Below, piece by piece: positions 8,201 to 14,120 of a stretch of DNA of 14,120 nt (position 1 is its first letter; each line of letters starts with the position of its first letter). The translations under genes were made by a program, and so were the position numbers. The stretch is taken from NCBI GenBank assembly GCA_964415785.1, contig CAYQBU010000102.1, positions 1 to 14,120 on the forward strand, written 5' to 3'. This DNA comes from SLJM01 sp964415785 (GTDB lineage Bacteria > Myxococcota_A > Bradymonadia > Bradymonadales > Bradymonadaceae). The notes under the pieces are model-generated. The model was not told the origin of the DNA, did not search any database, and worked only from the letters and a program-made list of their open reading frames with translations.

Positions 8201-9820
8201 ATGGCCGCAGAACCGGTGAATACGAGTGAACAAAGTCAGGGACATGCCACGGGCAAAGTCCGTCAGGTCATGGGTCCCGTCGTGGACGTGGCTTTTGCTA
8301 CCGAAGAGGTGCCGGAGTTGCTGTCGGCGCTCACGCTGACCAATCCGGGGATCTCCGATGAGGAGGATAACCTGGTGCTTGAGGTGTCGCAGCACCTGGG
8401 CGAAGGGGTGGTGCGAACCATCGCCATGGACAGCACCGACGGTCTGGTGCGGGGCATGGAAGTGACGGCCACGGGCTCGCCGATCATGATGCCTGTGGGC
8501 AAGGAAGTCCTGGGTCGCATCCTCAATGTGACGGGCGACCCCGTCGATGAGATCTCGATTTTGGAGCTCAACGACGGCGAAAAGGTCCGAGGCATCATCG
8601 ACGACGAAAGCGAGACCTCCTACACGGTCAAGGTCCGCGATCCGGAGCATGTCCACGACATCGAAAACAAGAAGGTCTCCAAGACCAAGGTGGACAATAT
8701 TCGGGTGTTGGAGTCGGAGACTCGAAACCCCATTCACCGCGAAGCGCCGACCTTTGAAGAACAGGCCGGCGTCACGGAGATGTTCGAAACGGGCATCAAG
8801 GTTGTCGACCTGTTGGCGCCCTATGCTCAGGGCGGAAAGGTCGGCCTATTCGGCGGTGCCGGTGTGGGTAAAACGGTGCTTATCATGGAGCTGATCAACA
8901 ACGTCGCTCAGGAGCACGGTGGTTACGCCGTCTTCGGTGGCGTCGGTGAGCGGACCCGTGAAGGAAACGATCTCTATTTTGAGATGATGGAATCCGGTGT
9001 GCTGGGCGCCAACGGCGACTGGCAGAACTCGAAAGCAGCGCTGGTCTATGGCCAGATGAACGAGCCCCCCGGAGCCCGTGCACGAGTGGCCCTGTCGGCG
9101 CTGACGGTGGCGGAGTACTTCCGCGATGAGCTCGGCCAGGACGTGCTGCTGTTTATCGACAATATCTTCCGCTTTACCCAGGCCGGTTCCGAGGTCTCTG
9201 CCCTTCTGGGTCGTATCCCCTCGGCCGTCGGTTATCAGCCGACGCTGTCGACGGAGATGGGCGCCCTTCAGGAGCGCATTACCTCCACGAAGAAGGGATC
9301 GATTACGTCGGTCCAGGCCGTCTACGTGCCCGCCGATGACCTTACGGATCCGGCGCCGGCGACGACCTTTGCTCACCTGGATGCGACGACGGTGTTGTCG
9401 CGTCAATTGGCCTCGCTGGGGATCTACCCGGCCGTCGATCCCCTGGATTCGACGAGTCAGATCTTGAGCCCCGAGGTCGTCGGTGACGAGCACTACGACG
9501 TCGCCCGTGAGGTTCAGGAGACCCTGCAGCGCTACAAGGAACTCCAGGACATCATCGCCATTCTGGGCATGGACGAATTGTCCGACGAGGACAAGATGAC
9601 GGTGTCCAGAGCCCGTAAGATTCAGCGCTTTTTGTCGCAGCCCTTCCACGTCGCCGAGCAGTTTACGGGAATGCCCGGAAAGTACGTGAAATTGGAAGAT
9701 ACGATCGCCGGGTTCAAGGCTCTGATCAATGGTGAGGTCGACGACCTTCCGGAGCAGGCCTTCTACCTCGTGGGAACCCTTGATGAGGCCCGCGAAAAGG
9801 CCGAGAAGATGGCCAAGTAA
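8201..9820 (+). CDS. atpD: F1 ATP synthase subunit beta with a ~49-residue extra domain
   Basis: Catalytic subunit that makes ATP from ADP and phosphate. The protein is 539 residues; E. coli beta is 460. It has a slightly long polar N-terminus (about 15 extra residues), the barrel start TGKVRQVMGPVVDVAF, and GKEVLGRILNVTGDPVD (to residue 116). Residues 117-176 form a 60-residue stretch where the E. coli protein has 11, before PIHREAPTFEEQ. The core is intact: Walker A GGAGVGKT (218-225), GGVGERTREGND with the catalytic Glu, YGQMNEPPGARARVALSALT, Walker B LLFIDNIFRFTQAG, LLGRIPSAVGYQPTL, PADDLTDPAPATTFAHLDAT and the DELSEED-loop variant DELSDED (458-464). The insert looks like a small beta-barrel (see findings). 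AGGAG lies 7 nt before the ATG. All catalytic residues are present, so it should be functional. Confidence 0.98.
   Translation: MAAEPVNTSEQSQGHATGKVRQVMGPVVDVAFATEEVPELLSALTLTNPGISDEEDNLVLEVSQHLGEGVVRTIAMDSTDGLVRGMEVTATGSPIMMPVGKEVLGRILNVTGDPVDEISILELNDGEKVRGIIDDESETSYTVKVRDPEHVHDIENKKVSKTKVDNIRVLESETRNPIHREAPTFEEQAGVTEMFETGIKVVDLLAPYAQGGKVGLFGGAGVGKTVLIMELINNVAQEHGGYAVFGGVGERTREGNDLYFEMMESGVLGANGDWQNSKAALVYGQMNEPPGARARVALSALTVAEYFRDELGQDVLLFIDNIFRFTQAGSEVSALLGRIPSAVGYQPTLSTEMGALQERITSTKKGSITSVQAVYVPADDLTDPAPATTFAHLDATTVLSRQLASLGIYPAVDPLDSTSQILSPEVVGDEHYDVAREVQETLQRYKELQDIIAILGMDELSDEDKMTVSRARKIQRFLSQPFHVAEQFTGMPGKYVKLEDTIAGFKALINGEVDDLPEQAFYLVGTLDEAREKAEKMAK
8552..8725 (+). other. Inserted SH3/Tudor-like segment inside atpD
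   Basis: Codes for beta-subunit residues 118-175 (ISILELNDGEKVRGIID at the start, VSKTKVDNIRVLESETR at the end). It is in frame and of similar base composition to its surroundings. The alternation of short hydrophobic strands and turns (NDGEKVRGIID, TSYTVKVRD, KKVSKTKVDNIRVLE) resembles the small beta-barrels that read 'L.dG..v.G.i.....yV.....g....vsks.I..I'. The fold is an inference from the pattern; the extra length is directly seen against the known beta sequence. Confidence 0.75.
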
Positions 9821-9825
9821 TCCCT

Positions 9826-9844
9826 TCGACGGCAATGCCGACGA
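9826..9844 (+). other. Short hairpin between atpD and atpC
   Basis: CGGC (9830-9833), AAT loop, GCCG (9837-9840), extended after an A-A mismatch by TCG (9826-9828) with CGA (9842-9844). It is a weak stem in the 51-nt gap upstream of the atpC ribosome binding site AGGAG. It has the same layout as the hairpins in the three gaps before it. Confidence 0.3.
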
Positions 9845-9871
9845 GATGAGCTAAGGCCATAGGAGTGCAGC

Positions 9872-10303
9872 ATGGCGGATAAAATCGAATTGGAAGTGGT
9901 GACCCCCAAAGAGGCGGTGTTCCACGACTTTGTAGACGACGTGGTGGTGCCCGGAAAGCAGGGTGAGATGGATATCCTGCCCGGCCACCTCCCCCTGTTG
10001 GCGACGCTGACCGTCGGGGAGATGCGGATCAATGACGATGGCAAGGAGCGTCATTTTCTCATCGACCAGGGCTATGCCGAGGTCGTCGGTGACCGGGTCA
10101 CGGTGTTGACCGAGGCCTGTGAAGGGGTCGACGATATCGATATTGCGGCCGCCAAGGAACGCCTCACCCGCAGTAGAGAAGATATGTCGGCGCTGGAAGA
10201 GATGGCGCAGACGGAAGTGGTGGAAGAGGCACTTATGGAGCGCCATCGCCTGGCCCTGAAGCGGGCCCGGATGCGCCTGGCCTTTGCCGAAGAGCAGGAG
10301 TAG
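9872..10303 (+). CDS. atpC: F1 ATP synthase subunit epsilon
   Basis: Rotor subunit that joins gamma to the c ring and can inhibit ATP hydrolysis. The protein is 143 residues (E. coli 139). The N-terminal beta-sandwich shows MADKIELEVVTPKEAVF, then VVVPGKQGEMDILPGHLPLL and LIDQGYAEVVGDRVTVLTEA. The C-terminal two-helix hairpin is present (from about residue 88: DIDIAAAKERLTRSREDMSA onwards) and ends RHRLALKRARMRLAFAEEQE, so an inhibitory C-terminal arm is possible. AGGAG lies 7 nt before the ATG. It is the last gene of the operon; the terminator starts about 30 nt after its stop. Confidence 0.96.
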   Translation: MADKIELEVVTPKEAVFHDFVDDVVVPGKQGEMDILPGHLPLLATLTVGEMRINDDGKERHFLIDQGYAEVVGDRVTVLTEACEGVDDIDIAAAKERLTRSREDMSALEEMAQTEVVEEALMERHRLALKRARMRLAFAEEQE

Positions 10304-10334
10304 TCAGCTAGCCGCTTCGATCGTGCTCAAGATC

Positions 10335-10379
10335 AAAACCCCCGACCTCGTCAGCCGAGGTCGGGGGTTTTGCGTTTTT
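10335..10379 (+). terminator. Intrinsic terminator of the atp operon
   Basis: A perfect 16-bp stem: AAAACCCCCGACCTCG (10335-10350), loop TCAGC, and its complement at 10356-10371, followed by GCG and a run of Ts. The A-tract on the 5' side pairs with the first Ts. This is a textbook Rho-independent terminator and separates atpC from the next gene. Confidence 0.96.
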
Positions 10380-10403
10380 GGAAGGTTGCTGCGTTTTGGC
10401 GTG

Positions 10404-10430
10404 TTAACAGTCGATAGAGGGTGGTAGACT
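10404..10430 (+). promoter_or_regulatory. Weak candidate promoter before the prolyl hydroxylase gene
   Basis: TTAACA (10404-10409) and TAGACT (10425-10430) match the -35 and -10 consensus at five and four of six bases, but the 15-nt spacer is short. A promoter is needed between the strong terminator and the gene at 10485; this is the best match seen there. Confidence 0.25.
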
Positions 10431-10484
10431 GGTGGTTTGCAGCAAAACTCAACGTGTTTTCCAATAAAGATGGGAGGTCCAGCC

Positions 10485-11120
10485 ATGGTGACACCGAGTC
10501 AAAGAGTGGGCGCTAGCGGGTCCAAGAGACAGGCGATGGCGGCGATGATCGAAGAGCAGGGCTTCGGGGTTGTAGAGGGCTTTGTGGAGAGCGCGCTGGT
10601 GGCGTCGCTGCTCGATGATCTGGAGCGATCGTGGCGCGATGAGGCGTTCGAAGCGGCGAAAGTCGGTCAGGGAGGCGATCGCCAGCACTGCCCATCGGTG
10701 CGCAGCGACTGGATCGCCTGGCTCGACGACGACGGGCTGACGGCGTCGCAGATGCGCTATATCGAGAGGCTGGAGGGGCTTCGGCTGGCGATCAACCGAC
10801 GGACGATGATGGGGCTCTTTGAGTGGGAAGGCCACCTGGCTGTCTATCCCCGGGGAAGCTTTTATCGACGCCATCTCGATGTCTTTCGCCACGCCTCAGA
10901 GCGAAAGGTGTCGACGATCCTATATCTCAATGAGGGTTGGAAGCCCGGCGACGGCGGCGAACTCCGCCTCTATATGGGACAGGGCCTGGAGGACTATGTC
11001 GATGTGCAGCCCAGGGCGGGGACGCTGGTGAGCTTCTTATGCGAGGACTTTTACCACGAGGTATTGCCGGCGGCCTCAGAGCGTCGCAGCATCACGGGAT
11101 GGTTTCGTCAGCGAAGTTGA
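10485..11120 (+). CDS. PHD/SM-20-like 2-oxoglutarate and Fe(II)-dependent prolyl hydroxylase
   Basis: Predicted cytoplasmic dioxygenase of 211 residues that would couple 2-oxoglutarate decarboxylation to prolyl hydroxylation of a protein. The iron triad is H130, D132 (YRRHLDVF) and H191 (FYHEVLPA). R200, nine residues after H191, takes the place of the 2-oxoglutarate-binding arginine, and the end HEVLPAASERRSITGWFR lines up with human PHD2 HEVQPAYATRYAITVWYF. Other PHD-like landmarks are GFGVVEGFV near the start, SVRSDWIAWL, AVYPRGSFYRRHLD and TILYLNEGWKPGDGGELRLY. The ATG at 10485 is preceded by GGGAGG 7 nt upstream; an in-frame TTG at 10437 lacks this. Known bacterial relatives (Pseudomonas PPHD) hydroxylate elongation factor Tu, so EF-Tu is a reasonable but unproven substrate. 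The nucleotidyltransferase gene follows after 77 nt. Confidence 0.87.
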   Translation: MVTPSQRVGASGSKRQAMAAMIEEQGFGVVEGFVESALVASLLDDLERSWRDEAFEAAKVGQGGDRQHCPSVRSDWIAWLDDDGLTASQMRYIERLEGLRLAINRRTMMGLFEWEGHLAVYPRGSFYRRHLDVFRHASERKVSTILYLNEGWKPGDGGELRLYMGQGLEDYVDVQPRAGTLVSFLCEDFYHEVLPAASERRSITGWFRQRS

Positions 11121-11197
11121 TGTTGCACCTCAACTCGCCTCTATGAGATTGTCGAGGCCCACCCCGTGAGGAACGCTGAACTAGAGGAGTCTCGGCA

Positions 11198-11959
11198 ATG
11201 CAAGCGATGGATGATCAGCTCATCGAGAAGGTGCTCAACCGCCAGGAGCACCCGATGCTCTTTGCCGCCATTTCGGGAAGCCACCTCTACGGGTTTCCCT
11301 CCTACGATTCGGATTACGACATCCGCGGGGCCCATATCCTGCCCATCGACCGCGTGGTTGGTCTGTACACCGAGGGCGAGACCCACGAGTACAAACAACC
11401 CGTCGATGGCGTCGAGATCGACCTGGTGAGCCACGATATCAAGAAGTATTTTGAGCTATTGCTCAACCGCAACTCCAATATCCTGGAGCAGATCTTTTCG
11501 CCGATTCAGTACCGAAAGGGGCCCTATTTCGACGAGCTACGCGAGATCGCCAAGGGGTGTATCACCCGCAACCACGGTCACGCCTATCGGGGATATGCCC
11601 AGAATATCTGGAAGGCCTTCGAAAAGCAGCGCCGACTCAAGCCCTTGCTCTATGTCTTTCGAGTGCTCCTGGCCGGACTACACCTGATGGAGACGGGAAA
11701 GGTAGAGAGCAACGTCATGCGTCTCAACCATCGCTATCGGCTGCCCTACCTGGGGGATTTGATCAGCCTCAAGCTCCAGGGCTCGGAGGGCACGCTGCTC
11801 GAGGATCTGGATCTGGACTTCTACGAGCGCGAGTATCGCCGGTTGGTCAGAAAGCTGGACGACGCCCGCATGGCGAGCGATCTGCCCGACAAGCCCCGGA
11901 GCAAGCCGGAGCTCCACGATCTGCTGGTGCGGCTACGCCTCGAATACACCGGATCGTGA
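11198..11959 (+). CDS. RlaP/YcgL-type nucleotidyltransferase (DNA polymerase beta superfamily)
   Basis: A 253-residue protein of the polymerase-beta-fold nucleotidyltransferases, closest in motif to the RlaP (RNA repair pathway) / B. subtilis YcgL group. The active-site signature is complete: GSHLYGFPSYDSDYDIRG (27-44) gives the GS motif and the D39/D41 metal ligands, and VEIDLVSHDIKKYFELLL supplies the third carboxylate, D75. The NRNSNILEQIFSP segment and the helical C-terminal half with KPLLYVFRVLLAGLHLMETG are typical of the family. Its role is not proven; RlaP members have been proposed from gene neighbourhoods to act in RNA end repair. AGAGGAG lies 8 nt before the ATG. No RNA ligase gene is visible in the window, unlike some RlaP loci. 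It converges with the BASS transporter gene with only 9 nt between the stops. Confidence 0.85.
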   Translation: MQAMDDQLIEKVLNRQEHPMLFAAISGSHLYGFPSYDSDYDIRGAHILPIDRVVGLYTEGETHEYKQPVDGVEIDLVSHDIKKYFELLLNRNSNILEQIFSPIQYRKGPYFDELREIAKGCITRNHGHAYRGYAQNIWKAFEKQRRLKPLLYVFRVLLAGLHLMETGKVESNVMRLNHRYRLPYLGDLISLKLQGSEGTLLEDLDLDFYEREYRRLVRKLDDARMASDLPDKPRSKPELHDLLVRLRLEYTGS

Positions 11960-11968
11960 GTCGCGCCA

Positions 11969-12919
11969 CTATTTTCGGGCGCTCCGATTGAAGCTCGCCG
12001 GGTCGCGCATGAGGCCAAAGAAGAACATCAAGGCCCCGCCGGTCAAGAACATCAATAGACTGTAGACGCCGGGGGGAATGGCGACCTCGGGAGCGCCGAG
12101 GATGGACATGGCGATGACGATCGCCAGGGTGCCGTTTTGGATGCCCGATTCGATGGAGATGGTGATCGATTGGCGCATATCCAGGGCCGCCATGCGGGCG
12201 GTGAGGAAGCCCACGACCATGGTGGCCACGTTGAGCGTCGCCGTGGAGGCGCTGAGCGACAGGAAGTGCTCGGCTAAGACCTCGCGCTGATCGACGATGA
12301 TGGTGGCGAGGACAAAGAGAAAGATCGCCGCCGAGGCAATGCGGGCCGGCTTGTCCATGCGGTCGGCAAAACCCGGGAAATAGCGGCGTATCAATAGACC
12401 GATGGTGACGGGGACGGCGGTGACGGCTATCACCTGGACGATGATATCGACCACCGGGGCTTGAATGGCTTCGTCGCCAGCGGTGCCGAAGTAGACGATC
12501 TCGATATCGTCGGCGCCGGTCCCAAAGATCGCCGGGGCGGCGCCGCTGAGGTCGATGGCTAAAAATAAGATCAAGGGGATCGTGATCACCGTAATCAGAC
12601 TGCTGAAGGCGGTCAACGAGATGGACAGCGCCGTATCACCGCGGGATACAAAGGTGATCAGGTTCGACGTGGGCCCGCCGGGGCAGGCGGCGATGAGCAT
12701 AAAGCCCACCGCCCACAGCGGCGAAAGATCGAAGAGAAGGACCAGGCCGACGGCGATGGCCGGCAACAGCAGGATCTGGTTGACCAGGCCGACGCCGATG
12801 GCTTTGGGATCGACCAGGACCCGCTTAAAATCTTTGACCTGCAGCGACATCCCGAGACCGATCATGATGATGATCAACGATACGGGCAGCACTACGTCCA
12901 GGAGGATGCTCTCTTCCAT
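11969..12919 (-). CDS. Bile acid:sodium symporter (BASS/SBF) family transporter
   Basis: Inner-membrane secondary carrier of 316 residues with about nine to ten hydrophobic spans. The two family core motifs are visible: ACPGGPTSNLITFVSRGDTA (near 80-100, the first crossover helix region) and ITISIESGIQNGTLAIVIAM (near 255-275, the second). Relatives move bile acids, pyruvate, pantothenate or other organic anions with sodium, so the substrate cannot be named. The ATG at 12917-12919 has only a weak GAG upstream, but it fits the first span (LDVVLPVSLIIIMIGLGM) after a short N-terminus. The gene lies 78 nt after the lipoprotein gene on the same strand and may have its own promoter in that gap. 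Confidence 0.9.
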   Translation of the reverse strand: MEESILLDVVLPVSLIIIMIGLGMSLQVKDFKRVLVDPKAIGVGLVNQILLLPAIAVGLVLLFDLSPLWAVGFMLIAACPGGPTSNLITFVSRGDTALSISLTAFSSLITVITIPLILFLAIDLSGAAPAIFGTGADDIEIVYFGTAGDEAIQAPVVDIIVQVIAVTAVPVTIGLLIRRYFPGFADRMDKPARIASAAIFLFVLATIIVDQREVLAEHFLSLSASTATLNVATMVVGFLTARMAALDMRQSITISIESGIQNGTLAIVIAMSILGAPEVAIPPGVYSLLMFLTGGALMFFFGLMRDPASFNRSARK

Positions 12920-12938
12920 AAAAGCACTCGCGTCGGGG

Positions 12939-12961
12939 GATCAATAAATCAGGTGTTGATC
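12939..12961. promoter_or_regulatory. Possible operator dyad in front of the BASS transporter
   Basis: GATCAA (12939-12944) and TTGATC (12956-12961) are a perfect 6-bp inverted repeat with 11 nt between, a spacing that suits a dimeric regulator on one face of DNA. It lies between the candidate -10 and the transporter start, where a bound repressor would block transcription. Confidence 0.35.
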
Positions 12962-12990
12962 ACTATCGCCGACGCGTCCCGTTGGTGCAA
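12962..12990 (-). promoter_or_regulatory. Candidate promoter of the BASS transporter gene
   Basis: On the minus strand TTGCAC (-35, plus 12985-12990) is followed after 17 nt by GATAGT (-10, plus 12962-12967). Matches are modest (three and four of six). The predicted start near 12955 gives a leader of about 36 nt. Confidence 0.3.
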
Positions 12991-13014
12991 CAGAGCACTA
13001 TTGGTGCCGGGACG
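12975..13014 (-). repeat. Inverted repeat around the lipoprotein stop codon
   Basis: CGTCCCG (12975-12981) pairs with CGGGACG (13008-13014) across 26 nt that contain the stop codon (12998-13000) and a direct repeat TTGGTGC (12982-12988 and 13001-13007). There is no T-run on either side, so it is not a clear terminator. It overlaps the candidate transporter -35. Confidence 0.3.
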
Positions 13015-13942
13015 TGGGGACGGGCTCCGTGGATGGCGCATCGAGGCGAAGCTGGCGGACCCGCTGGCGGACGCGGCGCTGGGGGTGGGCCTCTTCCACG
13101 GTCTCCAGGTAGAGGTGGACCCAGGGTTCGTCGAGGCGGCTCAGCGGAGGCAGCAGGGTCATCATATCGTCGATGTGGCCATCGCGGCTGAGCCGTTGGG
13201 CGAGCCGCATCATGGCGTGGACTGCCAGAGGGGAGTCCGAGGCATGGAGGGCACGGGCGGCGCGAAGAGCGACCTTGCGGTCCTCGTCGTCGACAGCCTC
13301 GTCCAGGGCTTGATCAAGGGGTGGGGGAGTGCCCCGGGAGACGGCTTCGCGAATGGCGGCGAGGCGCATCTCGCGCTCATCGTTGGTGATCCAGTCTCCC
13401 AGGGTGCTGCGGTCGGCGGAGGCCACCTGGGCGCGGAGTTGGATCTGCTGGACCAGACTCTCCATGGCCTGGGGAAGCATGAGCAGGGCCAGCGATTGGA
13501 GGGCATTGTCGTCGCGTCGTCCCAGCGCCAGAGGGCGGTACTCGCGGGCGCTGGCCCGGAGCAAGAGCGGCGCGTCGTCTCCCACGCTGCGGGCCTTGAG
13601 ATCGACGATCAACTCCCCGCCCCGCTGCCGAGAGCGGTAATAGATGCCGTGCGTGATCTCTAGCTCGACGCTTATGGCATCGTCGGCGGGGGTCGACTGA
13701 AGGTTGCGCCAGAAGTGGCGCTCCACGATGGAGTGAGAGAGCTGAAGAGGGGTCTCGGCGTCGGACTGGAGGGCCAGATCCAGGGAGGTGATGCTCAGAG
13801 GCGTTGGCCCCGGGATCGACGGGGTGGTCTGGGAGGGCTCTTCGCTGGCCGCGGCGTCGCAACCACAGCCAAAGAGGATGGCGCAGCCCGCCAGCCAGAT
13901 AAAGAGGTGGCGGATCGATAAAGCAGGCCAGTTACAGGTCAC
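12998..13942 (-). CDS. Predicted lipoprotein of unknown function with HEAT-like C-terminal helices
   Basis: No family is recognised. The 314-residue product begins at a GTG (13940-13942) with a G-rich stretch upstream. Residues 9-25 (SIRHLFIWLAGCAILFG) form a signal peptide. Cys26 (LFGC) is the likelier lipidation site, with Cys20 (LAGC) possible but after a short hydrophobic core. A Ser/Thr/Pro-rich linker follows (about 30-48). The middle part (about 85-160) looks beta-rich: SVELEITHGIYYRSRQ, GGELIVDLKARSVG, and LLLRASAREYRPLAL. The last 120 residues are helical with repeats such as LDQALDEAVDDEDRKVALRA and LAVHAMMRLAQRLSRDGH, which resemble HEAT-type repeats. It is probably membrane-tethered in the periplasm. 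It may be read with the downstream transporter. Confidence 0.72.
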   Translation of the reverse strand: MTCNWPALSIRHLFIWLAGCAILFGCGCDAAASEEPSQTTPSIPGPTPLSITSLDLALQSDAETPLQLSHSIVERHFWRNLQSTPADDAISVELEITHGIYYRSRQRGGELIVDLKARSVGDDAPLLLRASAREYRPLALGRRDDNALQSLALLMLPQAMESLVQQIQLRAQVASADRSTLGDWITNDEREMRLAAIREAVSRGTPPPLDQALDEAVDDEDRKVALRAARALHASDSPLAVHAMMRLAQRLSRDGHIDDMMTLLPPLSRLDEPWVHLYLETVEEAHPQRRVRQRVRQLRLDAPSTEPVPTSRHQ

Positions 13943-14120
13943 GGTCCCCCCCGGGACAAAGAGTGCGGTCAGCGCTCAGCGTATACTATGGAAGTTAAGC
14001 ACCGCTGCGTAAGTGCCAATATAGCTCGGTGATCGCAGCGCCTATCTGCGCCATCGAAGCCTCATGAATTTCGCCGCACACCTCGATGCCCCCCAATCAA
14101 CCTCAGTAGCGAAGCTGGAA
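13943..14120. other. Right-edge region without a confident gene
   Basis: This 178-nt stretch holds a TATACT box (13982-13987), the repeat TCAGCG-CTCAGCG just before it, and CGCTGCG (14003-14009) mirrored by CGCAGCG (14034-14040). On the plus strand an ATG at 14064 opens a frame to the window end (19 codons, MNFAAHLDAPQSTSVAKLE) without a clear ribosome binding site. On the minus strand a 28-codon frame from GTG 14081 to TAA 13995 reads VCGEIHEASMAQIGAAITEL and onwards. Either could be the edge of a real gene; neither is supported well enough to call. Confidence 0.3.

Noticed and set aside
8846..9835. Minus-strand open frame opposite atpD
   Set aside because: The opposite strand encodes an unmistakable beta subunit; composition and lack of motifs mark this as a shadow.
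10437..10484. TTG start 48 nt upstream for the prolyl hydroxylase
   Set aside because: The ATG at 10485 has GGGAGG at ideal spacing; the upstream TTG does not.
11963..11982. GCGCC / GGCGC repeat between the convergent nucleotidyltransferase and BASS genes as a shared terminator
   Set aside because: Only 5 bp of stem and no adequate T-run on either strand.
12953..13663. Plus-strand open frame opposite the lipoprotein gene
   Set aside because: The minus-strand product has a signal peptide and coherent helices; this frame is a Gly/Val/Ala-rich mirror without a ribosome binding site.

Overview
This GC-rich window comes from a Gram-negative bacterium. Its gene order (b'-b-delta-alpha-gamma-beta-epsilon ATP synthase cluster lacking the a and c genes), a signal-peptide-bearing b subunit and promoters of the TTGACA...TGCTA type point to the former Deltaproteobacteria (Myxococcota/Bradymonadales-like). 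That placement is an inference from gene style; no rRNA is present.

Layout. (1) 1-3468, minus strand: sucA (2-oxoglutarate dehydrogenase E1) followed by the N-terminal part of sucB (E2), which runs off the left edge. (2) 3469-3838: a divergent control region with candidate promoters for sucA (minus) and the atp operon (plus). (3) 3839-10303, plus strand: seven ATP synthase genes in order atpF'(b'), atpF(b), atpH, atpA, atpG, atpD, atpC, closed by a 16-bp-stem intrinsic terminator at 10335-10379. The membrane genes atpB (a) and atpE (c) are not here and must lie elsewhere. (4) 10485-11959, plus strand: a PHD/SM-20-like 2-oxoglutarate/Fe(II) prolyl hydroxylase and an RlaP/YcgL-type nucleotidyltransferase, possibly co-transcribed. 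(5) 11969-13942, minus strand: a bile acid:sodium symporter (BASS) family transporter and, upstream of it, an unrecognised lipoprotein with a HEAT-like C-terminus. (6) 13943-14120: right edge with no confident gene.

Functionally the left two thirds is central energy metabolism: a TCA-cycle dehydrogenase complex reading left and the F1/peripheral-stalk part of ATP synthase reading right, from overlapping or adjacent control sequences. The most unusual signal is in atpD: the beta subunit is 539 residues and carries about 49 extra residues between its N-terminal barrel region and its nucleotide-binding domain, in a sequence that looks like a small SH3/Tudor-type beta-barrel. The b subunit also has a textbook lipobox, so it may be a lipoprotein anchored on the periplasmic face. 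Four of the atp intergenic gaps hold short GC-rich hairpins just upstream of the next ribosome binding site.
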